Assembly: GCA_963576785.1 (NCBI GenBank)
Contig: OY756142.1
Coordinates: 1,984,001-2,048,000, forward strand
Direction of reading: 5' to 3'
From: Chlorophyllum brunneum
Taxonomy: Eukaryota > Basidiomycota > Agaricomycetes > Agaricales > Agaricaceae
Length of the DNA: 64,000 nt
Part shown: positions 24,029 through 34,234 of the stretch, one piece after another
Position numbering within the stretch: position 1 is the first letter of the stretch
Layout: each line of letters opens with the position of its first letter
Program-made: the position numbers and the translations under genes
Notes under the pieces: model-generated
Seen by the model: the letters and a program-made list of their open reading frames with translations, nothing else
Databases searched by the model: none
Told to the model about the DNA's origin: nothing

Positions 24029-26469
24029 CTACCGAATTGTGCTCAGCTGCCCTTGATATATCTTTTCTTCATTCAGGTACACAAAAAGCAGTCTCAAGTA
24101 TCCCCAAACAATACCCAATGCGCAGTACACACTCGTCGCCAGCAGGGGTAGGAACTCCATTGCCGATCCCGGTGTCTCTTCGGCAGTCCTAGCATCAACT
24201 CTAGAGACTCTACCTTCGGCTTGTCGGCTCGTATATACAGGGAAGAGGGTGACGAAAGCAAGGAGGAAGGGGAAACCCGCCAGGTAGACCTTTTCCGACA
24301 TATCCATGATGACGAAAACGGGGGATCTGGGATATCTGTAACGTATGATCCATTCGGCGTTCACGAGTTGGAGTCGACCCGAGTGCATGACACCAATGCC
24401 AAGGGTTGAGGGGAGGATAAAATTCGTCGGGGAGAGGAAAGGTCGGACATTGAGCGGGGTGTAGTGGTCAAAAGAGCAACAGACAACACTTACTCGTATA
24501 CCTGGCGCCGTAGGGGAACATAGAGCATCACGACCCAGGAAACTGAATAGAGGACCTTAACGATCGATTCTAGCACATCATCAACAACAATCAGCCACAA
24601 GGTTTCAATCGGACGATGGCAATCCATACCTCCTGGAGTGAAGATAAGTGGGAAGAGGCTGAATATTCCTGCCACGCTACATAGAATGTATGTCCGGAAA
24701 TAAGCATGCCTTTCTGTGGCGAGCAAACTAACAATGATTGTCATTATTTGATATGACAGTTAAGACACACGATACGCACCTCAAAGGTACAAGGAAAAGC
24801 AAGACAGCCTTCTCGTGGACATGCCAGCCGAACAAGAATGACGTATAACCGCATAATGTTAGTGCGGTCAAGAAAGACTTGTACGTCGGGCTTCGCCAGA
24901 GCTTGACCAGAACGATCTATTTAGGAGAATGGGAAGGGGGAAAGCACTTTCAGTTTTTACCGTTGTTCAAGCCAATAACAACAGATTTTCATACGGACTG
25001 AAGCGCCAACGTGATGATCAATGTATGCATCGGCTTGACATTGGGTATGACTGCAAAAACGGTATCACCAACGAGACCTCGCGATGTCGATGCTACACCA
25101 GATTCATTGATTGGTATGTCCAGGCCCATCCTATTCACGACTACGTCAAAAGGAAGAAATATTAGTCAAAAAATGGGAGGATAAATGTGTGCCGTACAGT
25201 GAAGGAGAACCCGGTCAGCTGCTGTGACTAAGGCCCAAAAGTTAGGTGCCCAGTAAGCGTGGTTGAGTCCGCGTGTGAAGGGGAAGAGTCTTGACAAAAC
25301 TTGAGGTATTTGCCCCATTAAAATAAACGGGCCAAAGGATGCCAGAAACACGCCAATTACAGCATTCGCAAGGGATACAAAGTTCTTGATTTCGGGCCGC
25401 CCAGAGGGCGTCATGCAGAAGGACCGCAACAGATAAATGAAATAAGCGGGCTAATGGTGAAGTTAGAAAGAGGTTTAGCTCTCCAACTCAGGAGCATACC
25501 GCGAGATACATGTATATGTGCTTGAAGTTGAGCAGCACTGCGAAGAGTATACCGCTAGCCAGTTTATTTCCCTGGGACCCGTTGGATACTATATTGAGAA
25601 AAAACAGTTCCACGTACATGCCGGGCCATGAATATTGACCAAAGAAGGATCCCAAATAAAAATCCATTGTACTGGAAGTGTATATGGTCCACAATAAGGA
25701 AGCCGGGGTGCAAGAAGATCGAAGCTGAGATGATACGTTGGGTAGGAGGGTCAATGGCGCTTCGAATGAATCTGATCTCGAAGCTGAGATAGCGTTCAAG
25801 ATATGGTTCGAGTAAACTAACCTGATGAGTACGACACCCAGCACCAGCTCCGTAAGGACAACCGTTGTTCGCTGGTAAGCTATAACCGACCAGCTGTCAT
25901 AGTTAAGGTTGTTGAGATCAACAATTTTGGGGTCGACTAGGTGGGCTGGTATGGAGAGCAATCTCTCAAAGTACGCAAAGAAAGGTGGATAATCCAGGGC
26001 TATAGATTATATTAACCTCAGGGCTGGAGGGGGGGTAGAGAATGAAATCCGCACTCCATTCAGATGTACTCTGTCAAAGAGTAGCCAGGAGCTTTGTAGG
26101 ACTGAACTTAAACATATATTCCAATACAAGTACTTACATCATAATACCATTTCGATATCGGAAGAGCATGCGTAACCGCCAACCAGTTCCTATGAACTTC
26201 AAAGTCTGTCGAGCGACTAAGATTGGGCGTCAAGAGAGCGGAAAGCCACAGGACCTGCCGCAGACTCACTACGAGGGATATAGAAGAAGTTTGAGTACAG
26301 TTGAGACGAGGAGGATATCCCATTCTGTCCTCTCTATGTCCCATTTGAACCAGGACTGCGATGCCTTCGGCGCACCATGACCTTCCTCCGGTATGGTCAA
26401 ATCCTTTTCGGGTTGCGAATCCAGCGCGCGTTTGCGGAGATGGGAGTCCGGTACTGAATCTTGGGACAT
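24029..26469 (-). CDS. ALG8: ALG8 alpha-1,3-glucosyltransferase (lipid-linked oligosaccharide synthesis)
   Basis: Adds the second glucose to Glc1Man9GlcNAc2-PP-dolichol in the ER lumen. Begins [20 protein letters not shown], then [36 protein letters not shown] and KWYYD, the ALG6/ALG8 N-terminal signature. [20 protein letters not shown] includes the acidic motif of this superfamily. Further blocks: [70 protein letters not shown] and, near the end, [12 protein letters not shown] and [37 protein letters not shown] favours ALG8 over ALG6. Many hydrophobic segments are spread along about 600 residues. Introns are numerous. The start was set at MSQDS; an upstream in-frame ATG exists at 26529. Divergent from VMA21. 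Confidence 0.93.
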
Positions 26470-26699
26470 GCTTGGCGATTGTGTACAGGTTATGATACAG
26501 CAGGGCGCAATGGGCGGGTATCTCAGCAATGCGTGCTGAGGACGTTAAGCTAGAGACCGCAATTTCCGGAACACGTCAATGCGTGTACCATCACGTGCCA
26601 ACGCGTAGTAAGTCTAAAACAAGCAGTCTCTTCACCCAAACACATTCTGTATCCTGCCCGTCAAAATACAGTAGCCCTCCGCCTGTAAAGTCTCTTGAT

Positions 26700-27078
26700 A
26701 TGAGCGAGCAAGCAGCCGCAGGCCAAATCCAAGCGAATGCCGCTTCCAAGTATGCTGCCTCGCTGTCCAATCCTCGCGAAAGTTAACAAGAAGCCCACAG
26801 AGGAGTCTTGGCTAAGCTCTTATTTTTCAGCGTCTCTCTTGGAGCGGTACCCCTCGCTTCGTATTATGCCTCTTTGAAATACATCTATGAGGGTGCGTAC
26901 CCGTAACTCTGGTGATACGGGAGGATAACGAGATGAAATAGGCAACCCTACATATGCCGCAATCACAGCGGTAGTCGCGGCTAACATCGTCCTTGTTGCA
27001 TACATCGTTACCTCCTTGGTTGAAGATAGGAAAGATAATGTCACGAAAACTGAGGCAGAGTCTAAGAAAAACCGGTAA
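26700..27078 (+). CDS. VMA21: V-ATPase assembly factor Vma21
   Basis: Small two-pass ER membrane chaperone that helps assemble the V0 sector of the vacuolar proton pump. Exon 1 begins at 26700 (MSEQAAAGQIQANAASK). A 52-base intron removes a stretch that otherwise reads to a stop; splicing gives SKGVLAKLLFFSVSLGAVPL, the first membrane helix, then ASYYASLKYIYEG. After a second intron: NPTYAAITAVVAANIVLVAY, the second helix, then a basic/acidic tail rich in lysine (EDRKDNVTKTEAESKKNR). The Lys-rich C-terminal end fits ER retrieval. Length is 92 residues, family size. The identity is clear despite the low complexity of unspliced frames. Confidence 0.93.
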
Positions 27079-27434
27079 TCGCTTATGCTCGGCACACTAC
27101 CGTCTTGGGCGCCGTTATCCAGCCCCCCCCCCCACCGGTTCCGTCGTTATACAACGCCTGGCTCCTGCGGCCTCCCTCCTCGTTATTTTATGTGTCATCT
27201 TAGACGTATTATATCATATCTCTTGACTGCTTGCAACCAAGGCTACCTACACTAATTCTACACAGCTAAACAAACCCACTGTCCGATAAAATGAAAAATA
27301 GCACCACAACGAACTGATAACCCGCATAAATATTCCGATACCAGTGCTTGATAAATTTATCGTTTAAAATGCATAGCCCCACTGCGTTTGACTATCCGAT
27401 TGACCATGAAGGTCAGTCTGGGGTTTGTCGTTGA
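27079..27434. other. Convergent 3' region with a C-tract
   Basis: Spacer between VMA21 and a minus-strand orphan. It includes a run of about 11 C residues near 27124-27134. No gene signal. Confidence 0.45.
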
Positions 27435-29033
27435 TTAGTTAAAGAAAAGTTCAACCCACTTCATGTATTCACTCACTAGAGGCCGAACTGCATGAGGCGC
27501 TTCTGGACGTGACTGTACCGGACGTCTCGTCTGTTTGGTTCCAGGCATACTCGGGGGTTCCGAGCACGTAGCACGATGAGTTAGTGGCAGAGCTGGAGGT
27601 AGGGGGTCGGAGCGTAGCTGATTGATTGACCTGACGGACCGCAGTGACTTTGATAGAGGTGCGGACGGCACTCCCCTGGCTGCTGGAAGTTCAGGCGAAG
27701 TAGGAAGCGTCGGCAGCGGTGTCGATGGAGGGTCGAATAATCGCGGCGGAATCCCGCGCGAAGAACAACGGGGAAGAGGAGAAGAATAAATTTCGGGTTG
27801 ATTGGTGTAAAGGTGCGGTGTTGTTGGTGTAATGAGCTGTGTGTGCTCAGGAGAAGCTGGTACTGGTGAAAAGGGTAAAGGGGCGTTGGAGAATGTGGGA
27901 GTAGGACGTAAGACGAGGTTTTTGGGAATCTTTCTCCTGATGAAAAGAGGGGACTTCGGCGGAGGCGGGAATAAAGAAAGCGGGAAATCCGATACATAAT
28001 GCACTTGTCCATTAGACGAACCAAAAGGAAGTGGTGGCAACTCCTCTCTATCCTGGGATGGCAAATGTGGCGTAGAAGAAGTATACAGGTCACTCTGGTA
28101 CACGCGCTGCATTACAGGGGTGTCCGACAGATCTAGAACTGCATGCACAGTTCCAGGCGAAGAAATGTCGCGACCCAGAGACGGTGGAAGATTCGCTGCC
28201 GCAGGCATATCATGCAAAGCGCCTCGATCTAGGTGACCACGACTCCTATTGACCGAAATGGTGACACAACGGCACCGAGTAGCTTCATCCGAAGACCTGT
28301 GTGAGGTTTTTCCTTGATCTCCTGGCCTTCCAGGGGAACACCTGGAGGAATCGATGGGTGTCATCATTAATTCCGCTGAGCCGACTGCACGGGGGCTCGG
28401 GGGAAGCACAAAAGTGACAGCGCGGTTTGCCATACAACGAGGAGGGGTTCCCCTGTTTACAGACCGCCTCCCCGTCGACTGCAAATCAAGTGGAGGGGGA
28501 CGAGGAGGACGAGCGGGATGTGAGCCTCCCACGGATTTAGGTGACGTCCCTGACACTGGAGAATACAGCTTCAGACTAGGTGGACCGTGGAAAGCATTCT
28601 TCGGAGGACCATGGGAGGATTTCCATGTGGCTGGACTAAGGGGAGGGCATTCAACGTCAAGGCGAGAGAATGCAGAAGGAGTTGTTGTAACCCCCTCGTC
28701 GACGAGGGAAGGGGTGCTACTGCTAAGATGGCTGCTGGCCTTCCGCAGTAAGGTCGAAGGTGCCCGGAACGCACTCGCGCCCTCGGACTGTGAGTACAGC
28801 CGGTGATCGAGTGAAGAAGGTGATAATTTAGAGACGAGGATGTCGAATGTCATTTTAGCGGGGGTGCACGGTGCACTGTCAGGTATCGTACTCTTCACTG
28901 CGAACATATCCTCTTTCTCCTTTGCCGTAATCTTGTCTTTGCCTTTCCTTTTCCATGTATTGCGAAAGAATGTCACTGACTTCATGAGTGAGGAGGATGG
29001 CGGGATACGCTGATGTGGGGGATGCAGAGACAA
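27435..29033 (-). CDS. Orphan Ser/Pro-rich protein, single long exon
   Basis: A 532-codon uninterrupted frame, unusual here because most genes carry many introns. The product is mostly low-complexity: rich in Ser, Pro, Thr and Arg with many SP/TP sites and SPPxP stretches (ARPPRPPPLDLQS; SLFPPPPKSPLFIRRKIPKN). The N-terminal part has a short basic helix (TFFRNTWKRKGKDKITAKEK). There is no membrane segment or recognised enzyme motif. The start may be 29033 or the ATG of MKSVTFFRN further in. The C terminus ends RPLVSEYMKWVELFFN, the only part that looks folded. It may be a phosphorylated scaffold or regulator, but no function can be given. A real gene is likely because of the frame length, although composition bias could inflate it. 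Confidence 0.6.
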   Translation of the reverse strand: MSLHPPHQRIPPSSSLMKSVTFFRNTWKRKGKDKITAKEKEDMFAVKSTIPDSAPCTPAKMTFDILVSKLSPSSLDHRLYSQSEGASAFRAPSTLLRKASSHLSSSTPSLVDEGVTTTPSAFSRLDVECPPLSPATWKSSHGPPKNAFHGPPSLKLYSPVSGTSPKSVGGSHPARPPRPPPLDLQSTGRRSVNRGTPPRCMANRAVTFVLPPSPRAVGSAELMMTPIDSSRCSPGRPGDQGKTSHRSSDEATRCRCVTISVNRSRGHLDRGALHDMPAAANLPPSLGRDISSPGTVHAVLDLSDTPVMQRVYQSDLYTSSTPHLPSQDREELPPLPFGSSNGQVHYVSDFPLSLFPPPPKSPLFIRRKIPKNLVLRPTPTFSNAPLPFSPVPASPEHTQLITPTTPHLYTNQPEIYSSPLPRCSSRGIPPRLFDPPSTPLPTLPTSPELPAARGVPSAPLSKSLRSVRSINQLRSDPLPPALPLTHRATCSEPPSMPGTKQTRRPVQSRPEAPHAVRPLVSEYMKWVELFFN

Positions 29034-29696
29034 ATCAGAGCAGTTATAGGTCAGCTTTTAGAAGAAACACGCACCTTGATGAGCTAAACCAATTAGCAAA
29101 GGGTGGCTCAGTCATACCTGGGAACAAAGTTAATGGGTTGTTCCTGTATCAGTTCTATAGCAATCTGAGATGCAGGACGGCAGGTAGGGTTACAGTTATA
29201 GATCATTGCCCCTCTTAGCACCGAGGACATGTCATCCTTAGCCAACGACGTCTCTATTTTCGGGAGGAGCCCAAGCGATTCTTTGATGACAAGCCGCTCT
29301 TCGGTGTGCCTGTAATGTGTAGTCCTGCATCTTTTTAACACAAACCGCTCACGGTACATTTCAAAGCCCCGGATGCGGACACGAAGTCTGACCACCAGGA
29401 AAAACACCAGTCTATTTCCAGACGTCCGACGAATGATAGGTCGAGGAAGTATTGCTGATCCAGTATGGTGATAAGATCGATGCTGTGAACAACTCTTGTA
29501 TTCTGATCTGACATGTCGCAAGTCTGCTAAAAACGGCTCACCGTGACTCATATCTGGGAGTTTACTTCAGGGACATCTTTTCCATCATCTCCGTCCTTGT
29601 CGAAGGAGTTGCCCTTGACGCGTGACGGTCTCCGGTATCACTATCCAAGCAATATATTCAAAGGCACTCCGTGCATAATTTTTGGTCCCGCCCTCG
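29034..29696. other. Uncertain region upstream of two genes
   Basis: A minus-strand frame (29108-29551) and short plus frames are present, but none shows a family motif or a consistent splice pattern. It may contain the promoter of the minus-strand Ser/Pro-rich gene and unresolved 5' exons of the plus-strand gene that ends at 30495. Confidence 0.35.
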
Positions 29697-30495
29697 ATGT
29701 CGTTTCTCGACGACGTAGTGCTCTTCCGCCCCATCAAAGACCTTCGCGTTCGAGTCCTCAGCCTCGTTTCGGGGTAGTGCTTACGCCAGAACGTAGGCAC
29801 CAAAATATACTGCCTGGCCATTTCCAGCTTCCTGACATTGGCCTGACACGTATGCATGCGTGGAGGTGCTATCAGGCACATTTCAATCATGTGTTGCCCT
29901 TGAAGGAATGATTGATTTCTCAGCTAAATACTGTGTCAAAAACCCCTGGTATGTGCTCGGATGAACAGTCAATATCACAATTCTCTCACACATGCAACAG
30001 TTGATTATGCGGTTGATCCGTCGTCCTCAACCGAGATCTTGGGGTGTTCCATTCTGCCCTCGCCTACAGAGGTACGTACATTATTACTATAATACCTCAA
30101 GAACTGAAACCCCCATGGACGGCTTTATGCGCGAGTACACCAGTTCGTCAGAGAAGGACAGCATCTTTCAGGCACTTCTCTGCTTCCTAGTGCCTGGCAT
30201 GATGTGAGTTACAGTCCATACATCAACTTACATCAACGTTCCAACGTTCAAAGCGACCTATCCCCCGCCGGGCTGTAGTGAGGATATCACTTTCCCCTAG
30301 TCACTGCTCATTGGCGGTGGGAGATGGACCTCACGGGGTCCGCGACTTGACTTTCATAACCGCAAGGGTGAGTCATATTCTGCGTGGGATGCCTTTGTCC
30401 GGGCGAAGGACACGTTCCCAGAGGTTTATCGCAGAGGTCTAGGTCGTCTATTGAATAAGAGATATGTGTATCGAGGAGGGTGGAAGGATGAGTAG
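29697..30495 (+). CDS. Unresolved multi-exon gene, product unknown (model incomplete)
   Basis: Four exons join in consistent phase: 29924-29948, 30001-30071, 30144-30203 and 30301-30495, separated by introns of 52, 72 and 97 bases with GT..AG ends. Together they read LNTVSKTPVDYAVDP, SSSTEILGCSILPSPTE, FVREGQHLSGTSLLPSAWHD and SLLIGGGRWTSRGPRLDFHN, then SAWDAFVRAKDTFPEVYRRG and RLLNKRYVYRGGWKDE before the stop. A plausible start lies at 29697 (MSFLDDVVLFRPIKDLRVRV, LSLVSG), but I could not join it to the exon at 29924 without breaking the frame, so a middle exon or an error is missing. I do not recognise the family. The phase agreement of four exons supports a real gene; extent and start are uncertain. 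Confidence 0.4.
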
Positions 30496-30830
30496 GATAA
30501 GATGCAAGTTAGTTTGTATATACCACTATGTACTCTTTGTGTTCTGCTGCCCGACTAAAGCAATGAACACACCTTGTATATTCACATTCGCAGAGATAGA
30601 CTTTGATTGCCCTACATCTTATGCCATAAAGGCGGAACCGGCAGTTTCTGCTCCAGAAGGCACAAACCACTGGATGTTGCAATGATCCATTCAAGTACCC
30701 AATAATGCATTAATTAGCTAGTATACATGCGTAAAAGTACAAAATTGATCTACTATAGTGACAATGCAAAGAAATCGGTAACACTGAGAGCGGATAAACA
30801 AACAAATGAAAGCGTAGATGAAGTGGGAAT
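30496..30830. other. Convergent 3' region, no gene seen
   Basis: Spacer between the unresolved plus-strand gene and the R2 gene on the minus strand. No coding signal found. Confidence 0.45.
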
Positions 30831-32311
30831 CTAGAAATCCTCGTCAAGAGAGCTGGGACAAGTCAAAAAAAAAATACAAAATGAGTGGGGATATACACTT
30901 ACAAGGCTTTTGACGATGATTGCGTGGTCTCGGTGGAAGCCGAATGGCTAACACCAGCCTTCTGGTAGTCTGAAACACGCTTTTCAAAGAAGTTGGTCTT
31001 CCCCTGAAGTGAGATCATATCCATAAAATCGAAAGGATTGGTCTTGTTATAAACCTTCTCATTGCCGAGTGCCACGAGAAGACGATCAGCGACGAACTCG
31101 ATGTACTGACACATGAGTTCAGCATTCATGCCGATGAGTTTCACAGGAAGGGCATCTAACAATACCCATCAGATGATTAGCAACGAAATTACAAAGTTCC
31201 GTACTCGTCAGGAATTCTTGTTCAATAACCACAGCTTCAGTGATGATCGTCTTGACTACTTCGGGATGAGGGCGACGCTTGAGGTGACTGAAGAGCAGGC
31301 AAGCGAAATCGGTGTGCATGCCTTCATCACGACTGATAAGCTCGTTGGAGAAAGTGAGGCCGGGCATAAGACCTCGCTTTTTCATCCAGAATATAGAGGC
31401 AAATGAACCAGAGAAGAAGATACCCTCGACAGCAGCGAAGGCAATAAGACGTTCAGCAAAGGTAGAACGCTGGTCTGAAATCCACTTCAGGGCCCATTCG
31501 GCCTTGCGTTTGATGCAAGGAATGGTCTCGATAGCATCGAAGAGGTACTCGCGCTGAGCAGGGTCCTTGATGTAGGTGTCGATAAGGAGAGAATAAGTTT
31601 CGGAATGGATATTTTCCATCATAATCTGGAAGCCGTAAAAGCAACGTGCTTCGGCAGCCTGGACTTCGTTCGAGAACCGCTCGACCAAGTTTTCATTGAC
31701 GATGCCATCAGAGGCAGCAAAGAAGGCAAGAACGTGAGAGATGAAGTGGCGCTCGTTATCATTCATACGGTTGGTCCAGTCATGGATGTCCTTGGAGAGA
31801 TCCATCTCCTCAGCAGTCCAAAATGAAGCCTCAGCTTTCTTGTACATTTGCCAGATCTGGAGGATTTAGCTACTGGTTTATACGGGCGAAAGACGAGGTA
31901 CCTCAGGGTATTGAATAGGAAAAAGGACGAAGCGACGACGTGATTCTTTGAGAAGAGGTTCTTCGCCTGCAACATGCTTAGATGTGGATTGAAGATACTC
32001 TCAAACAAACTCACTTTCGGGTAAATCGACCTCGCCGACATATTTCCTGCGAAGTTCGTTGAGAGGGTCCCGGACCTCCTCGCTATCTCCAATTGTATCT
32101 GGAGACTCGGGCCGGGGTTCGTCGTCGATAAGGGAGAGGATGGGTTTCTTAGAAGGCTTGGTGGGTGACTCAAGTGAGAAGGCAGCGAGAGCAGCGGCAG
32201 CCTAAAGTAAAGACGCGTCAGCTACAGGTCATTAACGCCCTCGGAGATGCGACGAGCCTTCTTGCTAGGAGTGGGGACGGGAGAAGAAGAACGAGTAGAG
32301 AGGGTAGCCAT
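30831..32311 (-). CDS. RNR2: Ribonucleotide reductase small subunit R2, copy A
   Basis: Di-iron/tyrosyl radical subunit of class I ribonucleotide reductase, which makes deoxynucleotides for DNA synthesis. The N-terminal region is basic and Ser/Pro-rich ([27 protein letters not shown]), then [30 protein letters not shown] and [20 protein letters not shown]. The iron ligands and radical site are intact: Asp in EEMDLSKD, Glu, His and Tyr in [12 protein letters not shown], Glu in [10 protein letters not shown], and Glu plus His in RDEGMHTDF. The last intron (30853-30902, 50 bases) splices on the tail FSLDEDF that docks into the large subunit. The stop is at 30831. About 400 residues. It is head to head with copy B. 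Confidence 0.97.
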
Positions 32312-32659
32312 TGAAGAGAAGGAAACACTAGATATATTCGACAGGACTATTAGGTCAGGGGTAAGGAAGATCTGGAGCACAGAATGAAAGTGAGGACGTT
32401 GGGTCTTTTATAATTTTGTCCTGTTGAACGTGTGTTCGTGTTTGTTCATTTCTTCAACAAGTACCGTGTCGCGTTTGTTTGCGCGGGTTGACGTGAATCG
32501 CGACATGAGTCACTAGCGCCAAGAATTTGGATCACGTGGTCAATGAGGAGATGAAGCAGCTCCGCCATTTGTCTCCACATCGCGCTCTCCATGCAAGTCT
32601 CTTTCATCCATGGATGGACAGGTATGTTCATTATTTCGCTCCCACCACCAATTCAGACT
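32312..32659. promoter_or_regulatory. Shared promoter of the two R2 genes
   Basis: About 350 bases between the two R2 starts. Visible elements: a TATA-like TTTTATAATTTT near 32406-32417, several CGCG steps at 32469-32502, TGAGTCAC at 32506-32513, GCGCCAA at 32517-32523 (TTGGCGC on the other strand, E2F-like), and the E-box CACGTG at 32533-32538. Such motifs would suit cell-cycle or damage control of R2 genes, but the link is inference. The exact 5' boundary on the right depends on whether copy B starts at 32591 or 32660. Confidence 0.5.
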
Positions 32660-33973
32660 ATGGTTATTGAGCTCTCTCGTCAGCTGCGGAATCTGCACCC
32701 GAGCACGGAGCAACGCAGTACCGCCCAGTGCGGCGGGCTTGCAGGGCAGTTCGTTGGGGATATTGATTTGCCTGAAAGTACGTCTCAGATGGTCGCTAAA
32801 TCCCTCTTTTCTCACTAGATATCGTATCATAGAGGAAGAACCATTGCTGAAGGAGTCACAACGCCGCTTTGTACTTTTTCCGATTCAATATCCAGAGGTA
32901 TGTCTTTCGGAAGATCGCTTAAGAGTCCCTAGACAACGATTTCTCTAGATATGGCGCTTTTACAAAAAAGCACAGGCTTCTTTCTGGACTGTTGAAGAGA
33001 TAGATTTATCTCATGACCTCATGGACTGGACATACCGACTTGGCGAAGATGAGCGCCGTTTTATTTCACACATCTTAGCATTCTTTGCTGCCTCGGACGG
33101 TATCGTCAATGAAAATCTTGTTGAGAGGTTCTCAAACGAGGTTCAAGTCGCGGAGGCGAGGTGTTTCTACGGCTTTCAAATCATGATGGAGAACATTCAC
33201 TCGGAAACGTATTCTTTGCTCATAGACACCTATATCAAAGATTTAGATGAACGGACTCTCCTTTTCGACGCCATCGAAACCATTCCTACTATCAAGCGCA
33301 AAGCCGCGTGGGCTTTCCGGTGGATTTCAGACCATAAACTATCATTTGCGGAACGATTAATTGCCTTCGCCGCTGTTGAGGGTATTTTCTTCTCTGGCTC
33401 GTTTGCTGCTATATTCTGGATCAAGAAACGTGGACTAATGCCTGGTCTTACCTTCTCCAATGAACTCATCTCTCGCGACGAAGGGATGCACACAGATTTT
33501 GCTTGCCTATTATTTACCCACCTCCGAAAACGACCACATCCCACTCGTGTGTTAGAAATCATCACGGAAGCGGTGGCAATAGAACAGGAATACTTTGGAG
33601 GTACTGTCAGGCCAGGCCTATTCGCCATTCGATATATTAACACCCCGCCAGATGCTTTACCAGTGTCGCTCATTGGTATGAATGCGAAGTTAATGTGCCA
33701 ATACATTGAGTTCGTCGCAGACCGTTTACTCGTCTCTCTTGGTAACGAGAAGTACTATCGCGTCAATAACCCCTTCGACTTCATGGAGATGATTTCACTC
33801 CAAGGCAAGGCAAACTTCTTTGAGAAACGCGTGTCCGATTATGCTAGAGCACATATCAACCACTCCTCTCCTGAACTTTCCGCAATGCATCTCAGAACAT
33901 TGTATGCCACACTATCCTCCATCAGGCATGCATACTTATAGTGATTTTCAGTTCCACGGAAGAAGACTTCTAG
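32660..33973 (+). CDS. Ribonucleotide reductase small subunit R2, copy B
   Basis: Second class I R2 subunit, inverted relative to copy A. It reads [49 protein letters not shown] and then [20 protein letters not shown]. Iron ligands and radical tyrosine are all kept ([39 protein letters not shown]). Four introns fall at the same places and phases as in copy A: before EEPLLK, before IWRF, at 33601-33651 before [11 protein letters not shown], and at 33902-33951 before the tail. The last splice gives FSTEEDF and a stop at 33971-33973. Unspliced reading would end early at 33941 with no tail. The N terminus is shorter and different from copy A; start 32660 (MVIELSRQ) is chosen, with 32591 possible. 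Confidence 0.93.
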
Positions 33974-34234
33974 ACATGTCTTGACCGACATATATGGCTT
34001 GCAATCTACTTATGCACGCCCCAATCAGTCTTATAGTTTACCTGTTGCTGTAACATCGTTTTATACGGTTTGTACTGTAGGACAATTTGATAGACCACTT
34101 CAGTATAGTTATTGAATCCACCTTAGCTGTTACTTTCCTACTGAGAATAGCCTGTAGTTGGAATGGGAAAAAATTACTAGTTTGATCATGTTTGCCGTGA
34201 CTGCGTATTGCAGGGCTCGACGCATGTTGTTCAA

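Noticed and set aside
29108..29551. Possible cytochrome P450 fragment on the minus strand
   Set aside because: A weak resemblance to a P450 stretch needed frame changes, and no heme-binding or I-helix motif was found nearby.
33600..33941. R2 copy B read as one long exon ending at 33941
   Set aside because: That reading includes a 51-base insertion absent from copy A and lacks the docking tail; splicing of two introns restores both.
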